NCBI RefSeq assembly: GCF_030813795.1
Contig: NZ_JAUSUX010000024.1
Span: 1-39,894 of the forward strand
Direction: 5' to 3'
DNA length: 39,894 nucleotides
Source of the DNA: Desulfofundulus luciae
GTDB taxonomy: Bacteria > Bacillota > Desulfotomaculia > Desulfotomaculales > Desulfovirgulaceae
The position numbers were made by a program, and so were the translations under genes. The notes beneath the pieces were generated by a model that was not told where the DNA came from, made no database searches, and saw nothing but the letters and a program-made list of their open reading frames with translations. Below are positions 17,118 through 26,055 of this stretch, piece by piece. Each line of letters opens with the position of its first letter. Within the stretch, counting starts at the first letter, position 1.

Positions 17118-18380
17118 CTAGTACTTCATATCGGGAAGGCTAAAGACGGGGTTCCGCTCTTTCAAGTACTTGTCTGTGACAAAAGCAGAACCAAAGCCGT
17201 ATTTTTCTGCGCATTCCATGATGAGGTCAAATACTTCGGGTCTGAAGATCAGGCGAGGTGGCTTCACACCATCTTGGATGATGCTCCTGATCAAAGTGCC
17301 GCTGAAGTTTTGACTGTGTTCTTTGTGGCCACACAGCCCGGAATAAGTTACCTCACCGCAAATGGGGCAGTACCACCAGGCAAGCACACGGATTGGCTTA
17401 ATGTTCAATGCACCTTCGGGGATCTGGTCAAATATTCTGTGGGCATCGTACGGGTCATAATAAGTACCCACTCCAGCATGGTCCCGGCCAAACATGTGGT
17501 GGGTCAAACCGAGGTTGGATCTCAAAATGGCGTGGAAAACGGCCTCTTTGGGACCGGCGTAGCGCATATCCCACAGGGTAATGGAAGTCAAATGTACGTC
17601 TTCCCTGAAGTAGCCAGCTTTGCGCAATACATCATGGCACAAAACAATGGCCTCGTCGATGTAGTCGCCTTTTCTTTTCTCGCCGATAATGGCATTGACC
17701 AGCACGCCGGTAAGGGTCTTCTCCACGGGCAGCTCACCGTGAGTAGACAACCAGGCGCCCTTCATGAGCCATTCGTGTCCGGTGTGGGGTACGTTTCTGG
17801 TTTGATGGGCTACGATTCTCTGCCAGCCTTTTTCGGCAAACTTCTGCCTTAGCTGTTTCGGAGTGAAGAAGAATTCATCAAAAGGAGGGTTAATCTTGGG
17901 CGGATTGACAAGGGTAATTTTTCCACCGATAAACTTATCCTTGTAGTTATATGTCCTGGCTACACCGGGGTGTTTGTCCTCCGTTGTGCCGTAGACCTTC
18001 TGGGCCATCTCCTGCTTATCATAGGTGAAGATCTCTTCTACTTCAAGGATGGCCATCGGCTTATCCTGGTAGGTCAACAGCAGCTTATCGCCTTCTTTAA
18101 TGCCTTTTTCGTTGATCTCTTCGGTGGAAATATCGAAGACAATGGGGATAGGCCACAGCACACCATTGGCGAGCTTCATTTCATTGCAAACGCCTTCCAC
18201 GTCTGCTCTGGTCATAAATCCTTCCAGGGGCGTGAAAAATCCGTAAGCAATATCTATGATTTCCCTGGCTATTTGCCCACGGATAGGTACCGGAGTTAAA
18301 CCTTTAATTGCCTCAGCAGCTTTTTCAGGTTCTAGAACCCTTTCCACAATTTCTTTGCCGCCATGGCCAATATAGGTCAT
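17118..18380 (-). CDS. sat: Sulfate adenylyltransferase (ATP sulfurylase), dissimilatory
   Basis: Sat activates sulfate with ATP to form APS and pyrophosphate, the entry step of sulfate reduction. The nucleotide motifs are QTRN (193-196) and HTGH (199-202), with GRDHAG at 298-303. A zinc site is likely at C338, C341, C350 and H352 (CPICG..LCGH), as known in the homo-oligomeric bacterial type. The length, 420 residues, is that of the single-domain enzyme without an APS-kinase tail. The ATG has GGAAGGAG about 8 nt upstream. It is the first gene of the cluster. Confidence 0.98.
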   Translation of the reverse strand: MTYIGHGGKEIVERVLEPEKAAEAIKGLTPVPIRGQIAREIIDIAYGFFTPLEGFMTRADVEGVCNEMKLANGVLWPIPIVFDISTEEINEKGIKEGDKLLLTYQDKPMAILEVEEIFTYDKQEMAQKVYGTTEDKHPGVARTYNYKDKFIGGKITLVNPPKINPPFDEFFFTPKQLRQKFAEKGWQRIVAHQTRNVPHTGHEWLMKGAWLSTHGELPVEKTLTGVLVNAIIGEKRKGDYIDEAIVLCHDVLRKAGYFREDVHLTSITLWDMRYAGPKEAVFHAILRSNLGLTHHMFGRDHAGVGTYYDPYDAHRIFDQIPEGALNIKPIRVLAWWYCPICGEVTYSGLCGHKEHSQNFSGTLIRSIIQDGVKPPRLIFRPEVFDLIMECAEKYGFGSAFVTDKYLKERNPVFSLPDMKY

Positions 18381-18947
18381 TTCTCTTCTCCTTCCTTAAA
18401 AAATTGTGATTGTAACTGGGTACTTCACCTCTTTAATGGACCTCCCTTTTGACTATCCCCTCCCCTTCCCGTTTAGAAATATAACTGACAAGAGCCTTAC
18501 ATAAGCACGCAAATGAGCACGCAGAACAGGGCACGCTAACATTATATATATCAAATCTCTTCCGCATTCCTACTATTTTCCAGCGAAAATTGTCGCCCAC
18601 TTGCTAATTAATTTACCTGCTACCCGTTAATATATCTGGCGGGGTGTTACGCCGGGGGCCAGGGAAATCATTTACCATCCCCCCCTGTTTACTTAGTAAG
18701 TACTATTCGACACAAAAACGAGACTTCCTGCTAACGAAGGTCAGAAAACTTTAATTTCTTTTTGAAACAGTGCAATAAAGAGTCAGCCCCTGGAATACAG
18801 TATACCGTTTTGTGTCCCGATTTGTGATGGTGAAGGCTATCACTTGTTTATATACCATAAATTCAATAAGCTGACAAGCACTTCTTGACCATCAGGGAAA
18901 GGGTTTGTGTTGCACGGTATAAAGAGGCCGGTACAACGCAACTCTCC
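18381..18947. promoter_or_regulatory. Upstream region of the sulfate cluster
   Basis: A gene-free stretch of about 570 nt. On the minus strand a TATAAT lies at about 18542-18547, with no good -35 hexamer, 160 nt before sat. Three direct copies of GCACGC start at 18505, 18517 and 18531. An imperfect inverted repeat GTGATGG/CTATCAC lies at 18824-18843. Long-range inverted copies GACACAAAAACG (18709) and CGTTTTGTGTC (18806) bound about 108 bp. Any of these could be operator or relic element; none matches a site I can name with confidence. Confidence 0.45.
18505..18536. repeat. Triple GCACGC direct repeat upstream of sat
   Basis: GCACGC occurs at 18505-18510, 18517-18522 and 18531-18536, spaced 12 and 14 nt, close to one turn of the helix or slightly more. 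It lies about 125-155 nt before the sat start, just downstream of a TATAAT on the minus strand, a place suited to a repressor or activator site. Confidence 0.45.
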
Positions 18948-18986
18948 AAAAATAAAAAAACTGGCGACCACCTCTAAGACCGCCAG
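18948..18986 (-). terminator. Terminator of the tRNA operon
   Basis: On the minus strand CTGGCG and CGCCAG pair and are followed by TTTTTTTATTTTT. It begins 14 nt beyond the CCA of tRNA-Cys. Confidence 0.8.
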
Positions 18987-18999
18987 CGAGTACTTTTAC

Positions 19000-19075
19000 T
19001 GGAGGCGACACCCGGATTCGAACCGGGGAATAGCGGTTTTGCAGACCGCCGCCTTAGCCACTTGGCTATGTCGCC
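19000..19075 (-). tRNA. tRNA-Cys (anticodon GCA)
   Basis: 76 nt including encoded CCA. Acceptor stem GGCGACA, anticodon loop CTGCAAA in the GCGGT/ACCGC stem, T-loop GGTTCGAATCC. It is the last of four tRNAs in the operon. Confidence 0.97.
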
Positions 19076-19083
19076 ATAAAAAA

Positions 19084-19158
19084 TGGAGCGGAAGACGGGA
19101 TTCGAACCCGCGACCCTCGCCTTGGCAAGGCGATGCTCTACCACTGAGCCACTTCCGC
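19084..19158 (-). tRNA. tRNA-Gly (anticodon GCC)
   Basis: 75 nt including CCA. Acceptor GCGGAAG, anticodon loop TTGCCAA in the CGCCT/AGGCG stem, T-loop GGTTCGAATCC. Eight nt separate it from tRNA-Cys. Confidence 0.97.
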
Positions 19159-19204
19159 ATGGTTGATGAGAATATTATATAATATTTTTGCCAGTTTGTC
19201 CAGG

Positions 19205-19280
<76 letters not shown>

Positions 19281-19289
19281 ACATTAGGT

Positions 19290-19366
19290 TGGCGGAGCTG
19301 ACGGGAGTCGAACCCGCGATCTCCGGCGTGACAGGCCGGCATGTTAGACCACTACACCACAGCTCC
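19290..19366 (-). tRNA. tRNA-Asp (anticodon GTC)
   Basis: 77 nt including CCA. Acceptor GGAGCTG/CAGCTCC with discriminator G, as usual for Asp; anticodon loop CTGTCAC; T-loop GGTTCGACTCC. It is the first tRNA of the operon. Confidence 0.97.
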
Positions 19367-19418
19367 GCTTCTATTGCCTGCAGCCCGGGATTACCGCCCC
19401 TCACTGCTGACAATCTTA

Positions 19419-19447
19419 AGTATACAAAAAGTACGCCCAAATGTCAA
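19419..19447 (-). promoter_or_regulatory. Strong promoter of the tRNA-Asp-Phe-Gly-Cys operon
   Basis: A consensus TTGACA (19447-19442), 17-nt spacer and TATACT (19424-19419) on the minus strand, 52 nt before tRNA-Asp. Confidence 0.85.
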
Positions 19448-19644
19448 TTGGTATTTTCAACTGCAAGACAAAATTTTTCGTTCTATCCTTCGACGATTTT
19501 TCACCGGCCGGGCTTTACCCGCCCCACCTCTTTTGTGACATCAGGAGTAGAAAACGGCGCCGCTGCAGGAAAGACGCCTTCCGGTGTAGTATTATTGATG
19601 TATTTTGGCGAACCTGAAGCAGAAATATTTTCAGGAGGGTAAAA

Positions 19645-22110
19645 ATGGCCGCTACAGAAACAACAGAAACAAGAAACCGCCTGCGGGTACCAGTAGACAG
19701 GCTGCGACGCCGCTGCCACCCGGAAGAATTAACCTGGGAAACCACCTCCCAGGTAACCCCGCTCAAGGATTTTATCGGCCAGGAACGGGCCGTGCGAGCC
19801 ATGGAGTTTGGCCTGGCCATGAACGCCCCCGGTTACAATATTTATGTAGCCGGCCCGCCGGGTACGGGTAAAAGCACCTATACCCAGGAGGTACTTACCC
19901 GTCGTGCCTCTGGGGGAGCGGTGCCCAACGACTGGTGCATTTTGTATAATTTCGCCAACCCCGATCAGCCCCTGGCCGTCTCCCTGCCTCCAGGACGGGG
20001 TCAGGTCTTCAAGAAAGACATGGAAGAGCTGATCAGCGACCTGCGCACAGCCATTCCCAAAGCCTTTGAAGGATCGGATTACGAGCAGAATAAACAAAGT
20101 GTGCTTCAGGAGGTAGAAAGCCAGCTACAGGAGGCCCTGGAACAGCTCCGCCAGGAAGCATCCAGAACTGGTTTTGCCATGAAGCAGGGCCCCGCTGGTT
20201 TCATGTTCCTGCCCTTGAAAGAGGGCCGGCTCATGTCCCAGGAAGAATTTGAAGCGCTGACCCCGGAAGAACGCCGGGATATGGAAAACCGTGCGCGTGC
20301 CCTCCAGCAAAAGCTGGAGGAGATCGTGACCAGCGGGCGATCCCTGGAAAAAAAGGCTAAACAACGCATCCAGGCGCTGGAGAGGGAAATAGCCGGCTCG
20401 GCCATCGGCCCCCTGGTGGAGAGGTTGCAGGAAAAGTACCGGGACTTCCCCCGGGTGGTGCGCTATTTGGGAGAAGTTGCCGAAGACATTTCTCGTAACC
20501 TGGATCATTTTAAATCCCCGGAAAGCCCCACGGTCCCCACTCCCTTTGGTTTTCCCGTTGAAACCCAGGATCTTTTTAAACGCTACCAGGTGAATCTGTT
20601 TGTGAACAACGGGGAAACCCGGGGCGCCCCCGTGGTGGTAGAACCCAACCCCCATTACTACAATCTCTTCGGTAAAGTGGAATACCGCAGTTTCATGGGC
20701 AGCCTGAGTACGGACTTCACCATGATCAAGGCCGGGGCCATTCACCGGGCCAACGGCGGCTACCTGGTGCTCCAGGCCCGGGACGTGCTGGCCGACCCGA
20801 TTGTTTGGGACACATTGAAAAAGGCCCTCAAAAACCGCCAGGCAGTAGTGGAAAACATCGGCGAGCAATTCCGTCTGGTCCCCACCGCTACCTTAAAACC
20901 GGAACCCATCCCCCTGAATGTAAAAGTAGTACTCATCGGCAGCCATTACCTTTATCATCTCCTGCATGCCTTCGATGAGGATTTCCAGAAGTTTTTCAAG
21001 GTTAAGGTAGACTTTGACACTGAGATGCCCCGCACACCGGAAAATCTCAGGCATTATGCAGCTTTTGTCAGTTCCGTTTGCAACCGGGAAAATTTAAAAC
21101 ACTTTGACCGCACCGGATTGGCGGAACTAATAGAGTACGGGTCGCGCCTGGCTGCAAATCAGCACAAGCTCTCCACCCGCTTTAATGAAGTAATTGAAAT
21201 TGTGTACGAAGCCGCCGCCTGGGCCGAAATGAAAGGGGCCACTTATGTGGGTGCACCCCATGTCCGGCGGGCTATCGAAGAACGGGTATACCGTTCCAAC
21301 CGCCTGGAAGAAAAAATCCAGGAAATGATGCTCCAGGGAAAGATCCTGGTGGATACCGAGGGCGCCGTTGTCGGTCAAGTAAACGGCCTGTCGGTACTGG
21401 ATGTGGGGGATTATTCCTTTGGTCGACCTTCCCGGATTACCGCGAAGACCTTCATGGGCCAGGAAGGGGTGGTGAACATCGAGCGGGAAACCCACATGAG
21501 CGGCAGCCTGCACACCAAAGGCATACTTACCCTGGCGGGATTTTTAGGCGATCGTTTCGCCCAGGACAAACCCCTGCGGTTGTCCGCCCGGATTACATTT
21601 GAGCAGCTATACGAAGGGGTAGATGGTGACAGCGCTTCCAGCGCCGAGCTTTACGCCCTGCTCTCCGCCCTGTCGGGACTGCCCATTAGCCAGGGGCTGG
21701 CCGTAACCGGTTCCGTCAACCAGCACGGGGAAATCCAACCCATTGGTGGGGTAAACGAAAAAATTGAAGGGTTCTTTGCCGTCTGTAAAGCCCGGGGCCT
21801 GACCGGCGAGCAGGGGGTAATCATTCCCGCCCACAACATAGATAACTTAATGCTCAAGCACGAAGTAGTAGAGGCTGTTCAGCAGGGCCGGTTCCATATT
21901 TACGCGGTGAGGACAGTTGAAGAGGGGATCGAACTGTTAACCGGTGTGCCAGCCGGGACTAAACAACCCGACGGCAGTTACCCGGCAAACACCGTCTTCC
22001 ACCTGGTAGATGAAAAATTGCGTCAATACGCCGAGGGTTTAACCAGTTTCGGCCACCAGGAGGATAAAAAAGAGGGCGGCAACATCTGCCCCAAAAGTTG
22101 CGGAAAGTAA
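19645..22110 (+). CDS. Lon-like ATP-dependent protease (AAA+ and S16 domain)
   Basis: A cytosolic AAA+ protease of the Lon-like COG1067 type, which lacks the N-terminal substrate domain of classical LonA. Walker A is at 70-78 (GPPGTGKST). A long helical insert (about 130-270) follows, then the remainder of the ATPase domain with the Walker-B-like region around HRANGGYLVLQARD. The C-terminal S16 protease domain (about 590-790) has the Ser663-Lys706 dyad in GDSAS and NEKIEG. At 821 residues it is full length. AGGAGGG is 5 nt before the ATG. It converges with speB, 5 nt away. Its natural substrates are unknown. Confidence 0.92.
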   Translation: MAATETTETRNRLRVPVDRLRRRCHPEELTWETTSQVTPLKDFIGQERAVRAMEFGLAMNAPGYNIYVAGPPGTGKSTYTQEVLTRRASGGAVPNDWCILYNFANPDQPLAVSLPPGRGQVFKKDMEELISDLRTAIPKAFEGSDYEQNKQSVLQEVESQLQEALEQLRQEASRTGFAMKQGPAGFMFLPLKEGRLMSQEEFEALTPEERRDMENRARALQQKLEEIVTSGRSLEKKAKQRIQALEREIAGSAIGPLVERLQEKYRDFPRVVRYLGEVAEDISRNLDHFKSPESPTVPTPFGFPVETQDLFKRYQVNLFVNNGETRGAPVVVEPNPHYYNLFGKVEYRSFMGSLSTDFTMIKAGAIHRANGGYLVLQARDVLADPIVWDTLKKALKNRQAVVENIGEQFRLVPTATLKPEPIPLNVKVVLIGSHYLYHLLHAFDEDFQKFFKVKVDFDTEMPRTPENLRHYAAFVSSVCNRENLKHFDRTGLAELIEYGSRLAANQHKLSTRFNEVIEIVYEAAAWAEMKGATYVGAPHVRRAIEERVYRSNRLEEKIQEMMLQGKILVDTEGAVVGQVNGLSVLDVGDYSFGRPSRITAKTFMGQEGVVNIERETHMSGSLHTKGILTLAGFLGDRFAQDKPLRLSARITFEQLYEGVDGDSASSAELYALLSALSGLPISQGLAVTGSVNQHGEIQPIGGVNEKIEGFFAVCKARGLTGEQGVIIPAHNIDNLMLKHEVVEAVQQGRFHIYAVRTVEEGIELLTGVPAGTKQPDGSYPANTVFHLVDEKLRQYAEGLTSFGHQEDKKEGGNICPKSCGK

Positions 22111-22115
22111 AAGGT

Positions 22116-22985
22116 TTACTTCCCTTGCCCAAAACACAAAATAGCTTCCCGGACGATCTTGGCCGCCAACAAGGATGTGCGCTCCGTAGGGTCATAAACC
22201 GGGCACACTTCTACCAGATCCATACCCACCACCCGGCAGTCAGCCAGCAGGTAGAGGGCCTGGAAGACCTCCTGGGGCGTACATCCCCCCGGTTCCGGCG
22301 TACCTGTCCCCGGGGCATAGGCCGGGTCCAGGACATCTATGTCCAGGGTAAGATAAAGCGGCCGGCCTTTGAGCTGACCGCGAACTTGAGCTAAAGCCCG
22401 CAGGATTTCTCCGGGGAAAAAATGAGTTGTGGTCCGGCCGTAGGAAAACTCCTCCCGGGTCCCGGAACGGATGCCAAATTGAAAAACATTCTCTCCCCCG
22501 AGCACCTCCACCACCCGGCGCATCACAGTAGCGTGGGAGAGTCTTTCATTTAAGTATTCCTCGCGGAGATCCGCGTGGGCATCTAAGTGTACCACTGCCA
22601 GATCAGGATAACAACGAAGCATGGCTTCCACCACCGGCAGGGTAACCAGGTGCTCCCCCCCGAGCAAAAGGGGAAACTTGCCGTCGGCCAGGATAGCGGC
22701 CACCGTGGCACCAATGCGCCCAAGGCTTTCCTGGACCCGCCCCGGGGGCAGGACAATATCTCCCGCATCATAGTAAGCATAATCAACCAGGTCCCGCTCC
22801 AGGGCGGGGCTGTACTCCTCCAGCCCTACACTCACCTGGCGGATTTGGGCCGGGGCAAAACGGGTCCCCGGACGGAAGCTTACCGTTAAATCCAGGGGAG
22901 CACCCAGAATAACTACAGAGGCACGCCTGTAGTCATCGGTACTCCCCATAAATGCGCCGCTTTTCTCCAACCCTTCCGCAAGCAT
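22116..22985 (-). CDS. speB: Agmatinase (ureohydrolase)
   Basis: It converts agmatine to putrescine and urea with a binuclear Mn centre. Metal ligands are seen in LGGEH, in VVHLDAHADLR and in LDIDVLDPA, the three signature blocks of the arginase/agmatinase family. The start is set at ATG 22985, 9 nt after GGGGGA and 22 nt downstream of the speE stop; the frame is open further upstream but would then overlap speE. The product has 289 residues, normal for the family. It is the last gene of the pdaD-speE-speB operon and supplies putrescine from the agmatine made by PdaD. Confidence 0.93.
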   Translation of the reverse strand: MLAEGLEKSGAFMGSTDDYRRASVVILGAPLDLTVSFRPGTRFAPAQIRQVSVGLEEYSPALERDLVDYAYYDAGDIVLPPGRVQESLGRIGATVAAILADGKFPLLLGGEHLVTLPVVEAMLRCYPDLAVVHLDAHADLREEYLNERLSHATVMRRVVEVLGGENVFQFGIRSGTREEFSYGRTTTHFFPGEILRALAQVRGQLKGRPLYLTLDIDVLDPAYAPGTGTPEPGGCTPQEVFQALYLLADCRVVGMDLVEVCPVYDPTERTSLLAAKIVREAILCFGQGK

Positions 22986-23007
22986 GAAGCTTTCCCCCAA
23001 AAGGCTG

Positions 23008-23841
23008 TTAACCTTGTTCAACCAGCTCCGCCACAAAGGGAGGCAACTCAAAGGCCGCCCGGTGGATGGCCGGGCTATAATACCTGGTTTTCAAATCGGG
23101 TAACTCCAGCACATTTACCTGCCGGGGGTCGTATTTCTTGCTACCCATGGTAAAGCTCCATAAACCACCGGGGTAAGTGGGAACACAGGCTAAAAACAGC
23201 CTGGTGATGGGAAAAATGCTCCGGATATCCCTGAATACACGGGAAATGATGTCCTGGTTGAAAAAGGGAGATTCGGTTTGGGCAACAAACAGGCCGTCTT
23301 CAGTCAATGCATCATGGACATCCTGGTAAAAGGCCTTACCGAAAAGGCCTTCCGCGGGACCCACGGGGTCGGTGGAATCCACGATAATCATGTCATAGGT
23401 GTTACGGTTTTCCTTTACATGCTTGATGCCGTCGTCCACAATAACCCGCACCCGGGGGTCATCCAGGGCACAGCTGATTTCCGGCAGGTACTCCTTAGCG
23501 GCGGCAATCACCCGTTCATCAATCTCCACCAGGGTGGCCTGCTCCACCGAAGAATGTTTGAGGATTTCCCTGATGGAACCCCCGTCCCCTCCACCGATGA
23601 CCAGCACCCGGCGGGGGTTGGGATGGGTGTTCAGACCCACGTGGGCGATCATTTCATGATAGACAAACTCATCCTTCACGGTAGTCTGAATGACGTCATC
23701 CAAAGCCAGCATGCGCCCAAACTGGACCGTGTCATAAACGGCCAAATGCTGGAAAGGCGTTTTTTCTTCGCATAATACCTTTTTCACCCGGCAGCTCAGT
23801 TTCATGTGGTCGGTTTGCAATTCAGTAAACCAGCAGTTCAT
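23008..23841 (-). CDS. speE: Spermidine synthase (polyamine aminopropyltransferase)
   Basis: It transfers an aminopropyl group from decarboxylated S-adenosylmethionine to putrescine, or in some thermophiles to agmatine. A small N-terminal beta domain is followed by the Rossmann fold with GGGDGG and the catalytic Asp in [16 protein letters not shown]. The start is ATG 23841, 7 nt after GGGGG; upstream codons in the frame overlap the end of pdaD. It is 277 residues long. No speD gene, which would supply decarboxylated AdoMet, lies in the window. Gene order between pdaD and speB leaves open whether the pathway runs through putrescine or aminopropylagmatine. Confidence 0.95.
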   Translation of the reverse strand: MNCWFTELQTDHMKLSCRVKKVLCEEKTPFQHLAVYDTVQFGRMLALDDVIQTTVKDEFVYHEMIAHVGLNTHPNPRRVLVIGGGDGGSIREILKHSSVEQATLVEIDERVIAAAKEYLPEISCALDDPRVRVIVDDGIKHVKENRNTYDMIIVDSTDPVGPAEGLFGKAFYQDVHDALTEDGLFVAQTESPFFNQDIISRVFRDIRSIFPITRLFLACVPTYPGGLWSFTMGSKKYDPRQVNVLELPDLKTRYYSPAIHRAAFELPPFVAELVEQG

Positions 23842-23860
23842 CTCCATACCCCCAGAAAAA

Positions 23861-24319
23861 TTAATACCACAGTGGTACGGCCGCCAGGGCGCAACCGATT
23901 TTTTCCACCCGGTGCTCGGTGGCTGCAATCTTCATGTCCACCAGTTTCATGCCCCGGGAGGCAAAAGCTTCCCGCAACATAGCTTCAATGCGCGCTTCAG
24001 CTTCTTTTTGCGAGCATTTACCCGCAAACTCCATGATCACGCCAAAGGTGTCCTCCGAAAAACCTATGCCCACGGCCGCAGCAATCAACTCTCCCGGTAC
24101 ATCGCTGATGATGTAACCGTAAGCGGTGGGCACCAGGGATCCGGGAGGAATTGACAACTCAGGGTCGTACTCCGCTCCGGGAGGCAGAATACTGCTAACC
24201 CGAACCAGATTAATATTTCCGATGCGGCCGGCCAGGAGGGCATTGTCAAATGCCGTCAATTCGCTGTGCCCCTCGGCGCTGGCAGCGGTAAGAAAAAACT
24301 TTTTTGGGGTGGGCAACAC
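23861..24319 (-). CDS. pdaD: Pyruvoyl-dependent arginine decarboxylase
   Basis: It makes agmatine from arginine. The proenzyme cuts itself between two serines, here Ser42-Ser43 in [11 protein letters not shown], and the second becomes the pyruvoyl group. The downstream blocks [28 protein letters not shown] and the closing [15 protein letters not shown] are typical. GTG at 24319 is chosen because AAAGGGGG lies upstream and because it gives the usual length of 152 residues. The frame continues without a stop into a truncated transposase upstream, so an automatic call could produce a false 498-residue fusion. Own extended -10 promoter at 24368. Confidence 0.92.
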   Translation of the reverse strand: MLPTPKKFFLTAASAEGHSELTAFDNALLAGRIGNINLVRVSSILPPGAEYDPELSIPPGSLVPTAYGYIISDVPGELIAAAVGIGFSEDTFGVIMEFAGKCSQKEAEARIEAMLREAFASRGMKLVDMKIAATEHRVEKIGCALAAVPLWY

Positions 24320-24367
24320 GGCAAACTCCCCCTTTCCTAGTCTCTTTGCCCCAGAACAACAAGTTAT

Positions 24368-24373
24368 ATTATA
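24368..24373 (-). promoter_or_regulatory. Extended -10 promoter of the polyamine operon
   Basis: On the minus strand TGTTATAAT forms a TGn-TATAAT element, about 49 nt before the pdaD GTG. A clear -35 is missing, as usual for extended -10 promoters. It lies just past the break point of the transposase relic. Confidence 0.6.
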
Positions 24374-24403
24374 ACAGAAGACAAAAAAAAATAAATAGTT
24401 TTT

Positions 24404-25195
24404 GCGGTGGATTAGTTTGCTGTCATCATAGCCTTTATCCGCCACTAATGTCTCACAGCGTTCTATAATCTCCGGATTTTGTTCGGCCACCCGTTCAATC
24501 AGTTTATGCCCCTCTTTCACGTCACTGGCTGATGCTCTTGTCACCGTAAAGCCTACGGGTAGCTCATATACAGCATCAACTATGAGATGAAGCTTGTAGC
24601 CAAACCAGGAAACTACTTTTTCCCACAGGGTACCGTCTTTTCTGCGCCCACGGTACGTTTTTTTGCCAAAGTCGGCATCGGTGTCGCGGCGCCCATCAGG
24701 CTTCGGGACCTTTTCTTCTTCATCCCGCTTTTTGCCCCGGGCCAGACTGTGAATGGCTTTACTGTCCAGGGCCAGCACCCGCCCGAAATCCGGCAACAGT
24801 GTACTTATTTCATCCACCAGCCGCGTAAATATTTTTTCCACTTCATCGGCGTTCTGCATCAGCTTTACTAACATGCGGCTGTACACATAAGAAGGTGGAA
24901 CGGCATCCTCCCCCAGAACCGGATCAAATCCACATAGTTCCCGCAACTGGGCATTCCGCTTAAGTTCCCGCCGCAGGCTCTCAACAGAGGTGTGCTGAAA
25001 TACGACCCCGGCCAGGATTGAGTTCCAGACCGCCCGTACCGGGTAATCGTTCCGGCCGTGCCCGCGTTCTCGCTCCAGCTTTTGCATGAGTTCCTCGTCG
25101 GGTAGATATTCGAGAACCAGGACCAGGCGTTCCAAATCTCCCAGTTCGTCAATTTCCCGCCACCCAAAAAGTCGTTGTTGTGGTATAATAGCCAT
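24404..25195 (-). pseudogene. 3'-truncated DDE transposase
   Basis: It begins with ATG at 25195 and GAGGAGG nearby, and reads about 264 codons without a break. The N-terminal DUF772-type domain (VRAVWNSILAGVVFQHTS, ELCGFDP) is followed by a DDE core with the first Asp in LALDSKAIHS and the second in LVADKGYDDSK. It stops matching a transposase right after that block; the third catalytic residue (Glu) and the C-terminus are gone. Translation would run on through an AT-rich junction into pdaD. No terminal inverted repeat pair could be defined, so the element is a relic and probably immobile. Confidence 0.85.
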
Positions 25196-25511
25196 AAGGG
25201 AAACCTCCTCTGGTTCTTTTTTTGGGGATATAAAAAAGATTTCGCCAGAAAAGGAGGGTTCCCTTCTTATTTCTTCCCCTTTTTCGCTATTCCTTCGTTT
25301 TTCTTCTTTGGGGTCAATTTTGCTAAAACGCTCCCTGCCCATGCCCGCAACCCGCATAAATCCTGATCCGTGCCGGGGTAAAATATTTTTGCCACTGCCC
25401 TAAAACGGCCTATTCATCTCTACTTCCGAACATCGCAATTGGCTCGCGGTGGGGTTTTCGGTTTCCCTCCAAAATTTATAAAAATTGCCCCTTAAAACCA
25501 TAATCAAACCT
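25196..25511. other. Gap between two transposase genes
   Basis: About 316 nt without a supported gene. It should hold the upstream end of the DDE element and the left end of the IS200/IS605 element, but no clear terminal repeat or hairpin could be fixed by eye. Confidence 0.4.
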
Positions 25512-25925
25512 ATGAAAGGAAAAATAAGCCATTGCGTTTACAACATCAATTACCATATCGTGTTTTGCCCAAAATACCAATACCGGCATAAAGTATTCAA
25601 TGGCAAAGTGGAAGACACTCTAAAGTGGACGGTCCAGGAAATCTGTGACCCATACGGCTACACTCTTCTCCGGATGGAAGCCATGCCGGATCACCTGCAC
25701 ATTTTCCTGTCGGCTCCACCTACAGCAGCTCCTACAGATATTGTCAAGAAGATCAAAAGCATTACTGCCAACAGGATATTTGCAGCTTTCCCCGGTATCA
25801 AAAAGAAATACTTTTGGGGCAGCGGGTTGTGGAGCAGGGGCTACTATATCGGTACCGCCGGAAATGTTGGCGCCGAGACTATTCGCAAGTACATCGAGCC
25901 CGGAAATCCCGCCATAAGGAGGTGA
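25512..25925 (+). CDS. tnpA: IS200/IS605-family Y1 transposase
   Basis: A single-strand HUH transposase. The His-hydrophobic-His motif is in PDHLHIFLS, and the catalytic Tyr lies in the helix GNVGAETIRKYIE near the end. The opening SHCVYNINYHIVFCPKYQYR is typical of the family. ATG 25512 is the likely start; no ribosome site is present, as is common in IS200 elements. The last residues (PGNPAIRR) differ from the usual end and may come from flanking DNA. Directly after the stop, AAGGAGGTGAAATCC precedes an ATG with only 12 codons, so no tnpB is present. Confidence 0.88.
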   Translation: MKGKISHCVYNINYHIVFCPKYQYRHKVFNGKVEDTLKWTVQEICDPYGYTLLRMEAMPDHLHIFLSAPPTAAPTDIVKKIKSITANRIFAAFPGIKKKYFWGSGLWSRGYYIGTAGNVGAETIRKYIEPGNPAIRR

Positions 25926-25933
25926 AATCCAAT

Positions 25934-26055
25934 GAGCCGGTGCAAAAATAACACAACCAAAAAAACTTAAACAGCTTGCTGAGCGGGCCGCAAACATCCT
26001 GGTGGAAAAGTTTCCCCTGTACCTTAATAAAGAGCAGATTAAGGAGAGACGAAAA
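25934..26055 (+). pseudogene. Coding-like remnant ahead of ridA
   Basis: The ridA frame stays open upstream of its true start and reads like a protein C-terminus (QLAERAANILVEKFPLYLNK). It has no start codon or ribosome site of its own. It may be the tail of a gene destroyed by the neighbouring IS element; the family is not recognised, and chance is possible. Confidence 0.3.

Noticed and set aside
18395-18415. TTGTGA half-site near sat as a Rex or CRP/FNR operator
   Set aside because: The second half (TCACAA) is missing, so a single TTGTGA is not enough.
23861-25357. A 498-aa fused transposase-decarboxylase protein
   Set aside because: PdaD has its own GTG, ribosome site, promoter and normal length; the fusion is an accident of an open frame.
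25926-25971. A tnpB gene behind the IS200/IS605 transposase
   Set aside because: The good ribosome site leads to only 12 codons before a stop, and no TnpB motifs follow.
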